Source of the DNA: Novosphingobium sp. Fuku2-ISO-50
GTDB lineage: Bacteria; Pseudomonadota; Alphaproteobacteria; Sphingomonadales; Sphingomonadaceae
Direction: 5' to 3'
Assembly: GCF_001519055.1 (NCBI RefSeq)
Contig: NZ_KQ954299.1
Span: 36,918 to 100,917, forward strand
Length of the DNA stretch: 64,000 nucleotides
Part shown: positions 1 to 8,127 of the stretch, piece by piece
Position numbering within the stretch: the stretch's first letter is position 1
How the letters are laid out: every line of letters begins with the position of its first letter
Translations under genes and position numbers: made by a program
Notes under the pieces: model-generated
What the model saw: the letters and a program-made list of their open reading frames with translations, nothing else
Told to the model about the DNA's origin: nothing
Databases searched by the model: none

Positions 1-2
1 CG

Positions 3-110
3 GGCGGCTATGGCGTTCCGTTCACCGGCATCATCGTTTTGGCATTCGTTGCCTCGGCCGTCGCGTTGACCTTTCAGCCGCGGTATTGGGTCAATTACAA
101 AAAGGCGTAA
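3..110 (+). CDS. C-terminal end of a membrane protein, probably an MFS transporter
   Basis: Only the last 35 codons are present; the gene begins before the window. The readable end has one hydrophobic helix (roughly GIIVLAFVASAVALTF) and a short basic tail ending NYKKA, followed by TAA. This is what the last membrane helix of a 12-helix MFS carrier looks like, and an aromatic-acid carrier would fit the catabolic cluster next to it. The family call is inference because no signature motif is in view. A strong terminator follows directly. Confidence 0.5.
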   Translation, partial: GGYGVPFTGIIVLAFVASAVALTFQPRYWVNYKKA

Positions 111-130
111 TGGCGAGATCGGATCGCATG

Positions 131-168
131 CAAAAGGGCCGCTCCCGCAAGGGGGGCGGCCCTTTTTT
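131..168 (+). terminator. Rho-independent terminator
   Basis: A GGGCCGC/GCGGCCC stem extended by CCC/GGG pairs is followed by six T residues. It lies 20 bases after the stop of the upstream membrane protein. It also faces the end of the minus-strand operon at 195, so it may serve both directions. Confidence 0.85.
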
Positions 169-194
169 CCAGCGCCGTTGGCTCAGGTTGCGAC

Positions 195-674
195 CTATTG
201 CAGGATCCAGGCGACGCCTCCGTCACGGCAATCGCCGCAGACCGCGTCAAGCAGGGCGCGCGCCGGGGCCGAGGCGTGGGGCGTTGCCAGATCGCGCCCC
301 TGTCCCGCGTCGATGAGGCGGGCATGGACAATGCGCCGTCCGGCATCGCGGGCAAGGTCGCGCGCCAGCAGATAGTCGGACCAGCCGGTATAGCCGATCA
401 CCGGGGCTTGCGAGGAAGGAGCCAGCCAGCCGATGGCAGGGCCTTGCAGCAGGCGGACGATCTCGCCTTCGGGGTCGGCAAAATCGCAGCCCGCGCTGTG
501 GGCCGCGGCCTGGAGCGCGCGTCCGCCTTCGCGGCCGAGGTCGCCGATCGCGCGAAAGGGGCTCTGCGGCAAGACCGCCGCCCAGGCGGAGCCGGGCAGG
601 GCAGCACCGGCAACGATCGTGCCCCGGGCCATGCCGGTGAGCAGCGCGCGGCGCGAGATTGCGGGCGCGGTCAT
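195..674 (-). CDS. Tat-exported protein of unknown function, last gene of the PCMH-like operon
   Basis: The 159-residue product starts with a twin-arginine-type leader (SRRALLTGMARG, then a hydrophobic stretch ending near SAWA), so it is probably exported folded. The mature part has no domain I recognise. It has cysteines at about 63, 146 and 149, the last two as a CGDC pair near the C terminus. The start overlaps the stop of the cytochrome gene by four bases (ATGA), so the two are translationally coupled. The position suggests an accessory or assembly factor for the periplasmic flavocytochrome. The much longer reading frame in the same phase is rejected because it runs through the cytochrome gene. 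Confidence 0.7.
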   Translation of the reverse strand: MTAPAISRRALLTGMARGTIVAGAALPGSAWAAVLPQSPFRAIGDLGREGGRALQAAAHSAGCDFADPEGEIVRLLQGPAIGWLAPSSQAPVIGYTGWSDYLLARDLARDAGRRIVHARLIDAGQGRDLATPHASAPARALLDAVCGDCRDGGVAWILQ

Positions 675-1075
675 TGCGCGGCCGCCGGCGGATTGTTGCG
701 GGTGAGCCAGGTTGCCACCTGCTTCAGTTCGGCGTCGGTGATGTCGACCCGGGTGAAAGGAGGCATGCTCATCAGCCCGCCGCGCACGATGGCGGTGATA
801 TAGCCCGGATCGAGGTCCGAGCGCTTGGCGAGTTCGCCATGGTCCGGCCCGAGCCGCTTGGCGATCATGATCGTGCCCATGCCGCGCGCGGCATGGCAAA
901 TGGCGCATTTGGTGCGAAACAGGCGTTCGCCGGGCGTCATGGTGGCGGCGGGGGGCAACGTCTGGGCCGGGGCGGCCTGGGTGGGGGCCGCTTGGCCCGC
1001 TCCGGCGGACAGCGCGGTGGCGGCAAACAGCAGCGCGGCGGCGGGCAGGGCCATCTTGCCGAATGCGCCGGTCAT
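671..1075 (-). CDS. Small c-type cytochrome, electron acceptor of the PCMH-like flavoprotein
   Basis: The 134-residue protein has a signal peptide (cleavage after about residue 29), an Ala/Pro-rich linker and one haem-binding CAICH motif near residue 57. A methionine in the MPPF segment near residue 105 is a plausible sixth ligand. This is a mono-haem class I cytochrome. It lies immediately after the FAD subunit gene with overlapping ends, the arrangement of p-cresol methylhydroxylase and eugenol hydroxylase, in which the cytochrome takes electrons from the covalent flavin. It probably works in the periplasm. Confidence 0.85.
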   Translation of the reverse strand: MTGAFGKMALPAAALLFAATALSAGAGQAAPTQAAPAQTLPPAATMTPGERLFRTKCAICHAARGMGTIMIAKRLGPDHGELAKRSDLDPGYITAIVRGGLMSMPPFTRVDITDAELKQVATWLTRNNPPAAAQ

Positions 1076-2652
1076 GCCTTTGTTCCTTTCGCGGCGGCAG
1101 ATTTGGGCGCACTGGCCCGACCGATGCCGTTGCGTCCCGGCGCGATGATGTTGTTGGGGTCGATCGCCTTCTTTACCCGGTCGTTGAGGCGGCCGAGCGC
1201 GTGATTGTTGAAATCGAAGGTGTCGGCGATCATGTCCTGATATCCGATATGGCCGCGATATTCGGCAAAGCCGTCGCGCGCGGCGCGCGCCACCAGCCGC
1301 CGATAGAGCTTGTCCACCCTGACGATCATCTCGGCATCGTCGCGGTTGTAGAAGATCAGGCTGACATTGTTGATATGGCGCTTGCCGATGGTGAAGCTGG
1401 CCGAATAATCATGGCCCATCTCGTCATAGATGGCCTTGGTGCCCTTGGCATAGTCGAGAATCAGCTTGCCATCGGGCGGCATCACCGGGGCAAAGCTCAA
1501 ATGGCCGCCGCGCCCGCCGTACCAGTTCACCGAATTGAGGGCCATGGTCGAGGGGATGCCGCGCGCGGATTTCTCCACCGGATCACCCTTCTGCCAGATC
1601 TCGAATTCGAGCGGTTTGCCGATCCTGGGCTCAAACAAGTCGCGGATCAGCTTGATATGCGCCTCGACGGCACCGGCATAGCCGAAGAGGAACAGCTTGG
1701 TATTCCACCAGCCCAGGCCAAGCTTCTTCATCATCACTTCATTCGCCGAATCCGGCAGCGCGCCGGGGCCGTCGTACCAGTCCTTGCGCTGCGTCATCGC
1801 CGAGGCAGAACGGACCGGCGTGCCGAAGACGATGTTGTGCTGGATCACGTCGCGGCGGCGCAGTTCGGCCAGGATGTCGAGCGCCCAGCCCGCATCGTCG
1901 AGATTGGGCAGCGCCAGCGTGATTTTTGCAGACATTTCCGGCTCCGGCTGGAGCCACATGCCGCCGCGGGTGACGACGCCGAAGTTTGATTGGACAAACA
2001 TCTGGTCCCAGCCCGGTCCATAGCCGTAGTGATAGGCCTGCCAGACTTTGCTGTTGCCCATGGCCCCCATGCCGGTGCGCAGCATCTCCCCATCGGGCAG
2101 CACGACTTCGAGCCCGCAGAGCGTTTCGGTGTGGTCGCCATAGGGGGTATAGCCGATGCCGCGATCGAGCGCATTGCCCAGAACGCTGCCCCAGCCGTTG
2201 CCGGGGGCCGACATCCACAGCGGAATGTCATTTTCTTTCAGATGGTTGTAGAGATCGAAATAGCTGACGCCGGGTTCGATCAGGCAATGGGCATAGCGGG
2301 GATCGACCTCGATTTTCTTCATCCGCCCCATGTCGAGGACGATATTGCCCTTTTCGACCGGCGCCGCGCCGCCATAGCCCAGGTTCTTGCCCCGGCTCAC
2401 CGGCCACAAGGGCACTTTCAGCTCATTGGCGATACGCACGATGGCCTGCACTTCCGCGGCCGAAGCGGGGGCCAGTGCGGCAGAAGGCTCGTGGTCCAGC
2501 CCTTCGCCCATGGCATAGGGATCGTTATAGGTCGCGCGATCTTCATCGCTGGCGAGCACCCATTCCTTGCCGATCGCGGCGCGGAAGCGCTCAAGCGCGT
2601 GATCGAAAGTCGCGGCGGTGACGCGAGCGGGCGTATGGGCTGGGGTGGGCAT
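1072..2652 (-). CDS. PCMH/VAO-family FAD phenol oxidoreductase, flavoprotein subunit
   Basis: The 526-residue protein has the PCMH-type FAD fold: an N-terminal FAD domain with SRGKNLGYGGAAPV, then WGSVLGNALDRGIGYTPYGDH and the C-terminal FAD-linked oxidase domain. GGHLSFAPVMP aligns with the segment that carries the flavin-linking His in vanillyl-alcohol oxidase, so attachment is more likely through His than the Tyr of classical PCMH. That alignment is from memory. Family members oxidise the benzylic carbon of 4-alkylphenols. I chose the ATG at 2652, preceded by AGGA; a TTG 12 codons upstream has no ribosome site. A 17-bp operator-like palindrome lies at 2777-2793. A paralogue is at 18848-20413. 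Confidence 0.85.
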   Translation of the reverse strand: MPTPAHTPARVTAATFDHALERFRAAIGKEWVLASDEDRATYNDPYAMGEGLDHEPSAALAPASAAEVQAIVRIANELKVPLWPVSRGKNLGYGGAAPVEKGNIVLDMGRMKKIEVDPRYAHCLIEPGVSYFDLYNHLKENDIPLWMSAPGNGWGSVLGNALDRGIGYTPYGDHTETLCGLEVVLPDGEMLRTGMGAMGNSKVWQAYHYGYGPGWDQMFVQSNFGVVTRGGMWLQPEPEMSAKITLALPNLDDAGWALDILAELRRRDVIQHNIVFGTPVRSASAMTQRKDWYDGPGALPDSANEVMMKKLGLGWWNTKLFLFGYAGAVEAHIKLIRDLFEPRIGKPLEFEIWQKGDPVEKSARGIPSTMALNSVNWYGGRGGHLSFAPVMPPDGKLILDYAKGTKAIYDEMGHDYSASFTIGKRHINNVSLIFYNRDDAEMIVRVDKLYRRLVARAARDGFAEYRGHIGYQDMIADTFDFNNHALGRLNDRVKKAIDPNNIIAPGRNGIGRASAPKSAAAKGTKA

Positions 2653-2776
2653 GGGATCCTGCTGCTCATGAGGCGGCGCAAAACGCAAGAAGGGGGGAGG
2701 GGGCGGGGGTAGGAGCCTGCGCCCGGCCGATCCGGTTGCCGGGCCGACTGGGCCAGACTGTCCTCCCCCTCATTAC

Positions 2777-2793
2777 ATTCCGATTGTCAGAAC
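2777..2793. promoter_or_regulatory. Operator motif copy 1, upstream of the PCMH-like operon
   Basis: ATTCCGATTGTCAGAAC matches the shared pattern RTTCYGNNNNNCRGAAC found six times in the cluster. It continues into AATATTCTG, giving a second overlapping half-site. It lies 125 bases upstream of the minus-strand start at 2652. Confidence 0.6.
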
Positions 2794-2819
2794 AATATTC
2801 TGGTACGGTACCTGTCACC

Positions 2820-2850
2820 ACCGGCGCTGCGAGTCAATCGCAGCGCCGGT
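2820..2850 (-). terminator. Perfect inverted repeat after the oxygenase gene
   Basis: Arms of 13 bases (ACCGGCGCTGCGA and its complement) flank a 5-base loop, 16 bases after the stop of the oxygenase gene. There is no T run, so it may be Rho-assisted or stabilise the mRNA end. It separates the oxygenase unit from the PCMH-like operon. Confidence 0.6.
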
Positions 2851-2865
2851 GCAACCGGGGACGCT

Positions 2866-4344
2866 TCAAACGGTTTCGAGCGCCTTGACGTCTTCGACGC
2901 TGGCCCAGTTTCCGTGCAGGCCAAAGCGCAGGCGGACGGGGATGTTGATCGTCGCGATCGGGCCGTCGGCGATTTTGGTCGCCTCGAAGATCAGCAGATC
3001 GCTGCTGCGCGTATCAAGTCGGTTCACCACCATCACGATCCAGCCGTCGCCTTCGGCCGCGTCCTTCGAGCGGGGGACGAAGCAGGGTTCCTGGATGGAG
3101 GACGTCGGCCCGACCCAGTATTTCTGCTCGGTGCCGGTTTCGAGATCGACAAAGCCGAGCGTGTTCATCACCCAGCCGCCGGCGCTGCCGCCCTTGAGCT
3201 CGACAGGCTGCGAAGGATCGATCACGACCAGCCAGCCATAGCGATATGGCTTGCCGTTGAAGCGGTCGTCGAGCTTGGGAAATTCGCCGATCATGTCGGA
3301 CAGCCGCTCGGAGTGGTATTCCTCCTCGTTCTGGCTGAGGTCGACGGTCCAGCGCGAAAGATGGGTGCTGCCCGCCACCGGGTCGAACGGCTTGTCGTTG
3401 ATGTCCGGGAAAAAGGGCATCATGTTGTTGGACGCGACCGGCAAGTCGAGGACAATCTTCGTGCCTTCGTTCCACGCGTTCATGACATGGCCGGCAAAGC
3501 AGCTGGGCCCCTTGAACCAGCGGATGTCGGCTGCCGTCGTGCCGGCTTTTCGCGGCACCACCGCGAGGTAGCTCGGCAGTGAGGTGTCAAAGCCGAAATG
3601 CGGCTTGACCGCCTTCAGCCGTTCCCAGTTGCCGGTCATCGGCATCACCGGAAACAGCGCGTAATCCTTGGTGATCGCGAAGTCGTGCATCATCGCGTAG
3701 TACGGATTTTCCCACCAGATCTCGAACAGCAGTTCGCCTTCGGGGCTGATCTCGTAGTACGTCATGTCCTTCGTCAGCACGCCCTTGGAGGCATAGCCAA
3801 AGCCGCACATGTTGCCGGTTTCGTAATCGGTCTTGGGGTGCGCGGTGAACGTCTCGCCGGTCATCTTGCCGTCGAACAGGGTATAACCGTCGGTTTCCAG
3901 CGTTGCCGGGTCCATCACCAGCGCGGGCGAGTCTTCCTTCAGCGCATAGAGCCGGCCGCCGTGGATAAAGGCATTGGTATTGGCGGTGCCGCGGATCTTG
4001 CCCTTGACCGCGTCATCGTCGGTCAGCGGGTTGCGATAGGCGCCGAACAGCGCGCGACCGGCCTCGTTTTCCAGCTTCCACTTGTCGGTCCTGGCCCAGC
4101 GCTGGTGAAAATCGCAGCGGCCGTCATGAATGCGGAACATCGAGATCATGCCGTCGCCGTTGAAGGCGATATCGTCGCCCAGCAGGGGCGGAAACTGGTG
4201 TTCGGGCTGCACCCGGTAAAAGGCCCCGTTCATTTCGGGCGGGATCGCGCCCTGCTCGACATTCAGATCCTGAACATCGGCTTCGACTCGCGAGGGGGCG
4301 TTGAACCCGGTGAAGCTGGGGGTCTTGGGGAACGTGGTGGTCAC
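2866..4344 (-). CDS. Carotenoid-oxygenase family dioxygenase (lignostilbene / isoeugenol type)
   Basis: The 492-residue enzyme belongs to the seven-bladed propeller, non-haem iron family that cleaves C=C bonds next to a phenol ring. The four expected iron-binding histidines are visible at about 169 (TAHP), 220 (MMHD), 286 (AGHVMN) and 477 (GLHGNW). Tyr103 and Lys136 match the residues that bind the 4-hydroxyl group in bacterial lignostilbene dioxygenases. The product would be a 4-hydroxybenzaldehyde-type compound. Isoeugenol monooxygenases belong to the same family, so the substrate may be a stilbene or a propenylphenol. It is divergent from the TonB receptor gene and shares a 336-bp promoter region with it. 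Confidence 0.85.
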   Translation of the reverse strand: MTTTFPKTPSFTGFNAPSRVEADVQDLNVEQGAIPPEMNGAFYRVQPEHQFPPLLGDDIAFNGDGMISMFRIHDGRCDFHQRWARTDKWKLENEAGRALFGAYRNPLTDDDAVKGKIRGTANTNAFIHGGRLYALKEDSPALVMDPATLETDGYTLFDGKMTGETFTAHPKTDYETGNMCGFGYASKGVLTKDMTYYEISPEGELLFEIWWENPYYAMMHDFAITKDYALFPVMPMTGNWERLKAVKPHFGFDTSLPSYLAVVPRKAGTTAADIRWFKGPSCFAGHVMNAWNEGTKIVLDLPVASNNMMPFFPDINDKPFDPVAGSTHLSRWTVDLSQNEEEYHSERLSDMIGEFPKLDDRFNGKPYRYGWLVVIDPSQPVELKGGSAGGWVMNTLGFVDLETGTEQKYWVGPTSSIQEPCFVPRSKDAAEGDGWIVMVVNRLDTRSSDLLIFEATKIADGPIATINIPVRLRFGLHGNWASVEDVKALETV

Positions 4345-4680
4345 TCTGGTCTCCTGTCAGGCAGTCGGCGGCCCGGCGGGGCCGAATGGTTTCCTCTGAT
4401 CGGGCGCCGCTGCTTCAGCGCTCTGGTTCCGTCAGAGAGAATTACGTTCCGTTTTGTTTCGGGTCAAGTCGAAGATGCGGGATCGAGGATGCGGGATATG
4501 TGCCGGATGGCTGCGGATGGAAGCGGCCGCGATTTGATGGGTTGACCTGGATCAAATTGGAAATTAAAAAGAATGCCATTCCGTCTAACAGAACGGATCA
4601 AAGAGGGATGCCGGTCAAAGGCCCGCGCGATGCGCGAGGAGGTCCGGCATTTGATGTTAACTCACGGGTGAGGACTCCGT
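4345..4680. promoter_or_regulatory. Divergent promoter region with two operator motif copies
   Basis: This 336-bp gap lies between two start codons. It contains ATTCCGTCTAACAGAAC at 4578-4594, a good match to the cluster motif, and the weaker GTTCCGTCAGAGAGAAT at 4426-4442. A related half-site, GTTCCGTTTTG, follows at 4446. The AT-rich stretch around 4550-4575 may hold the core promoter of the receptor gene. No gene is seen in it. Confidence 0.55.
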
Positions 4681-7053
4681 ATGCGCTTGAATGCTCTCTC
4701 TTTTTCGCTGCTGGGTGGCATCGCGGTCAGCGCGATGATGCCTTCGCTGGCTTATGCCGCCGACGCGGCTCCGGCTCCGGCCAGCGCTTCCGCCGGTAAT
4801 GCCGACGCGGCTGCGACCCAGAGCATCAGCGATGGCGATATCGTCGTCACCGCGCAGCGCCGTTCGGAAAGCTCGCAAAAGGCGCCGATCTCGATCGACG
4901 TGATCTCGCGCGATACGCTGCGCGAAGCCGGTATCAGCCAGGCGACCGACCTCAGCAAGATCACGCCCGGCGTGCAGGTCGCGATGGGCGGTTCGGCGAC
5001 CCAGGTCTTTGTGCGCGGGGCCGGTACGCCGACCACCACGCCGCTCAGCGATCCTTCGGTCTCGCTCAATATCGATGGCGTCTACATCGCGCGTTCGCAA
5101 TCCTTCAACGGCAACATGTTCGATCTCGAGCGGGTCGAAGTGCTGAAGGGGCCGCAGGGCACGCTCTATGGCCGCAACTCTTCGGGCGGCGCGCTCAATC
5201 TCGTCGCTGCAACGCCGAAGCTCGGCCAGCTCGCCGGCTATGTCCAGGCGGGTCTGCAAAGCTATGCCGGCTACAATGGCGAAGCGGCGGTCAACATTCC
5301 GGTGGGCGATACCCTCGCCATCCGCGCGGCCGGCGAGATCGTTCGTCGTGACGGCTATCTCAGCGATGGTACCAACGACGACAAGCATGAATCGGCCCGC
5401 CTGCAGGTCCTGTACAAGCCTTCGAGCGATTTCTCGCTGCGGCTGTGGGGCAACTATCAGCATATCGGCGGCAAGGGCCCGGGCTACGTCGCCTATGAGC
5501 CGAGCGCGACCACGCCGGGCGGCGCCTATGTGCCGAGCAACCCCTGGACCAGCGTGATGCCGTTGGTCAATCAGCGCTTCCAGACGATTTTCCACACCAA
5601 TCCGGACTTCGATACGGCGCAGGCCTATCAGGACATCAACAGCTGGAACGTCCATGCCCAGGCTGACGTAAACCTCGGCTTCGGCACGCTGACCGTCATT
5701 CCCGCCTATCAAAGGGTGACGATCCGCGCGGCAAGCTTCCCGGGGATCGAATACAGCACCACCAATTACCAGACCGGTGCGCCGCAGGTATCCAAGGCGG
5801 GCTCGATCGAGGCGCGGATTTCCGACAAGGGAGACAGCCGCCTGACGTATACCGTCGGCTTCTTCTACTATGACGAAAAGTTGAGCAACAATTCCACCGT
5901 CTATCTCGGCGCTGCGGCACCGGGCGTGTTTGTGCCCAATATTCCCGGTATTCCGGTTACCGGCGCGCTGGCGCTCACGTATACCGCCGATCTGTCGACC
6001 AAGAGCTATGCCGGTTTCGGCCAGGCCGGCTACGAACTGTTCGACGGGTTCAAGCTGATCGGCGGCGTGCGTTATACCAACGAATCGCATGATGTGGCCA
6101 ACGGCACCCAGTGCCTGCTGGCGGCCTATCCGGCGAGCAGCCCGTGCCTTCCTTCCGCGACCGGTCTGCCGGGGCCGGACGGGCAGAAGGTCTATGACCT
6201 GTCGTCGCACCTGCATGACAGCCGGGTGAACTACAAGGCGGGCGCCGAATATCAGTTCACGCCGCAGAACATGGCCTATTTCACCGTCTCCACCGGTTTC
6301 AAGTCGGGTGGCCAGCCGGTGGCGGCGGTTCCGGCCTATCTGCCGGAAACGCTGACGGCCTATACGCTGGGTTCGAAGAATCGCTTCTTCGGCGGCAAGC
6401 TGCTGGCGAACCTGGAGCTGTTCTGGTGGGATTTCACCAACAAGCAGGAATCGCTGCAGGCGCTTGACGCCTATGGCACCAGCCAGTCGGTCACGATCAA
6501 CGCCGGCAAGGCGACGTCGAAGGGTGTCAGCCTCGATCTGCGCGGCAAGCTGACCGCCAACGACACGCTGACGCTGAACGCTGAATATGACCATGCCCGC
6601 TATGGCAACTTCGTCTGGACCGCCTATGCCAAGCGGCCGTCCACCGGTTGCGCCGTCGCCCCGATCACGGGCACGAGCAATTTCAGCGTCGACTGCTCGG
6701 GCTATCAGATGATGCGTTCGCCCGATTGGTCGGGCAGCGCGGGCTATACGCACACCTTCGAGTTCGCAGACGGCGCCCATGTGGACGCCAATGTCAACGC
6801 GACCTATGCCGGAAGCCGCTGGATCCAGGCCTCGTTCATTCCGAACGCGCAGATCGGGAGCTATGCCCTGCTCAATGCCGGCGTGACGTATGTCGCACCT
6901 GGCGGCAAATATTCGGTCGACCTCTTCGCGCAGAACCTGACGAACAAGGCCGTCTATAACGGCGGCGACCAGAACCCGATCCTGGGTGGTCTGTCCGCCG
7001 CAACGATCGGGGCGCCGCGCGTGCTCGGTGGTCGCATCCGCTTCAATTTCTAA
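4681..7053 (+). CDS. TonB-dependent outer-membrane receptor
   Basis: The 790-residue protein has a signal peptide ending near SLAYAAD, a TonB-box region (DIVVTAQRR), a plug domain with RVEVLKGPQGTLYGRNSSGGALNLV and a long beta-barrel ending in Phe (GGRIRFNF). There is no N-terminal signalling domain, so it is a simple transporter. Sphingomonads often place such receptors in aromatic degradation clusters. This one is divergent from the alkene-cleaving oxygenase and precedes the gentisate genes, so it probably imports the aromatic substrate; a siderophore cannot be excluded. Operator-like motifs in its promoter suggest co-regulation with the cluster. Confidence 0.9.
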   Translation: MRLNALSFSLLGGIAVSAMMPSLAYAADAAPAPASASAGNADAAATQSISDGDIVVTAQRRSESSQKAPISIDVISRDTLREAGISQATDLSKITPGVQVAMGGSATQVFVRGAGTPTTTPLSDPSVSLNIDGVYIARSQSFNGNMFDLERVEVLKGPQGTLYGRNSSGGALNLVAATPKLGQLAGYVQAGLQSYAGYNGEAAVNIPVGDTLAIRAAGEIVRRDGYLSDGTNDDKHESARLQVLYKPSSDFSLRLWGNYQHIGGKGPGYVAYEPSATTPGGAYVPSNPWTSVMPLVNQRFQTIFHTNPDFDTAQAYQDINSWNVHAQADVNLGFGTLTVIPAYQRVTIRAASFPGIEYSTTNYQTGAPQVSKAGSIEARISDKGDSRLTYTVGFFYYDEKLSNNSTVYLGAAAPGVFVPNIPGIPVTGALALTYTADLSTKSYAGFGQAGYELFDGFKLIGGVRYTNESHDVANGTQCLLAAYPASSPCLPSATGLPGPDGQKVYDLSSHLHDSRVNYKAGAEYQFTPQNMAYFTVSTGFKSGGQPVAAVPAYLPETLTAYTLGSKNRFFGGKLLANLELFWWDFTNKQESLQALDAYGTSQSVTINAGKATSKGVSLDLRGKLTANDTLTLNAEYDHARYGNFVWTAYAKRPSTGCAVAPITGTSNFSVDCSGYQMMRSPDWSGSAGYTHTFEFADGAHVDANVNATYAGSRWIQASFIPNAQIGSYALLNAGVTYVAPGGKYSVDLFAQNLTNKAVYNGGDQNPILGGLSAATIGAPRVLGGRIRFNF

Positions 7054-7058
7054 GTGTG

Positions 7059-7092
7059 CGGGGGGTGAGGCAACTCACTCCCCCTCTTTTTA
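7059..7092 (+). terminator. Terminator after the TonB receptor gene
   Basis: A G-rich arm ending GGTGAG, a GCAA loop and CTCAC followed by five C residues form a hairpin that runs into TCTTTTT. It starts six bases after the stop codon. Confidence 0.85.
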
Positions 7093-7161
7093 AGGGAGCC
7101 GGGCGAGCCCAGGTACGCTCCTGCGTTGACCTTCCGAGTTTTCGCATTTAAATAGAACAAT

Positions 7162-7178
7162 GTTCTGACTAATAGAAC
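7162..7178. promoter_or_regulatory. Operator motif copy upstream of the gentisate operon
   Basis: GTTCTGACTAATAGAAC fits the cluster motif with one change. It overlaps a short perfect palindrome, AGAACAATGTTCT, at 7154-7166. It ends 32 bases before the GTG start at 7211, close enough to affect transcription initiation. Confidence 0.6.
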
Positions 7179-7210
7179 ATTTAGGTCGAATCAGCCTTTG
7201 GAGAAGCCCG

Positions 7211-8122
7211 GTGAGGATTGCACGTTTCGATGGTGGCAGGATCGGCGTCGTTGTCGGCGAGGATATCGTCGATGTGAGCGCGGCTGCCGGCGTAACGCCG
7301 GGCGAATGGCCGCCGGTCGGGCCGGTACGGCTGATCCGCGATTTCGATGCCTTGCGTCCCGCGATCGAGGCTGCGGCGGCCACCGGCGCGAAGCTGCCGC
7401 TCGCCTCGGTCCGTCTGGAAACGCCGGTGCCCTGGCCGAACAAGGTCATCGCCTATCCGGTGAACTACCATGCCCACGGCAACGAGATGCAGGCCGGCTA
7501 TCGCGCGACCAACCAGGGTTTTTTCCTCAAGCCCAACAGTTCGCTGTCCGGCCCTGCCGATCCGATCGTGCTGCCGCATGTGCCGGGCCGCGAGGTCCAT
7601 CACGAGGCCGAGCTTGGCATCATCATCGGCAAGACCGCGCGCGGCGTCGCGCGCGAGGACTGGAAGGATTACGTCTTCGGCTATGCCTGCCTGATGGACA
7701 TGGTCGTGCGCGGCCGCGAAGAGCGCGTGTTCCGCAAGGCCTATGACACTTTCTGCCCGGTCGGTCCGTGGATCGTCACCGCCGATGCGGTTCCCGATCC
7801 GCAGGCGCTGGAATTCAAGCTGTGGGTCGTGAAGCCCGATGGCAGCAGGGAACTGCGCCAGCATGCCAATACGCGCGATCTGGTGCTCGATATTCCGGGC
7901 ATGGTCGCCACCGCGTCGGCCGTGATGACGCTCCAGCCCGGCGACATCATTGCCAGCGGCACGCCGCAGGGGGTGGGGCCGATCGTCGCGGGCGACACGG
8001 TCCATATCTGGATTCAGGATGTCGGCGAAATGACCGTGCCGGTGGTGCAGGGCACCGAGGGCGCGACCGAGGTCTTTGCCGACGCCTATGTTCCGCCGAT
8101 CGTCAAGCAGCCGTTGGGGTGA
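7211..8122 (+). CDS. FAH-family hydrolase, probable maleylpyruvate or fumarylpyruvate hydrolase
   Basis: The 303-residue protein has the fumarylacetoacetate hydrolase fold. The metal-binding core is visible around residues 125-170 (HHEAELGIIIGK, then DYVFGYACLMDM), and the closing motif SGTPQGVG is near 257. The GTG start follows GGAGAAG with good spacing. It is the first gene of an operon with the ring-cleavage enzyme, so it probably hydrolyses the ring-opened gentisate to pyruvate and a C4 or C5 diacid. No maleylpyruvate isomerase gene is seen, which favours direct hydrolysis of the cis form to maleate or citraconate. That substrate is inference. Confidence 0.8.
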   Translation: MRIARFDGGRIGVVVGEDIVDVSAAAGVTPGEWPPVGPVRLIRDFDALRPAIEAAAATGAKLPLASVRLETPVPWPNKVIAYPVNYHAHGNEMQAGYRATNQGFFLKPNSSLSGPADPIVLPHVPGREVHHEAELGIIIGKTARGVAREDWKDYVFGYACLMDMVVRGREERVFRKAYDTFCPVGPWIVTADAVPDPQALEFKLWVVKPDGSRELRQHANTRDLVLDIPGMVATASAVMTLQPGDIIASGTPQGVGPIVAGDTVHIWIQDVGEMTVPVVQGTEGATEVFADAYVPPIVKQPLG

Positions 8123-8127
8123 ACGCC

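Noticed and set aside
4657..6780. A 707-codon minus-strand open frame opposite the TonB receptor
   Set aside because: Arg-rich, low-complexity translation with no domain; the plus-strand receptor has signal peptide, plug and barrel.
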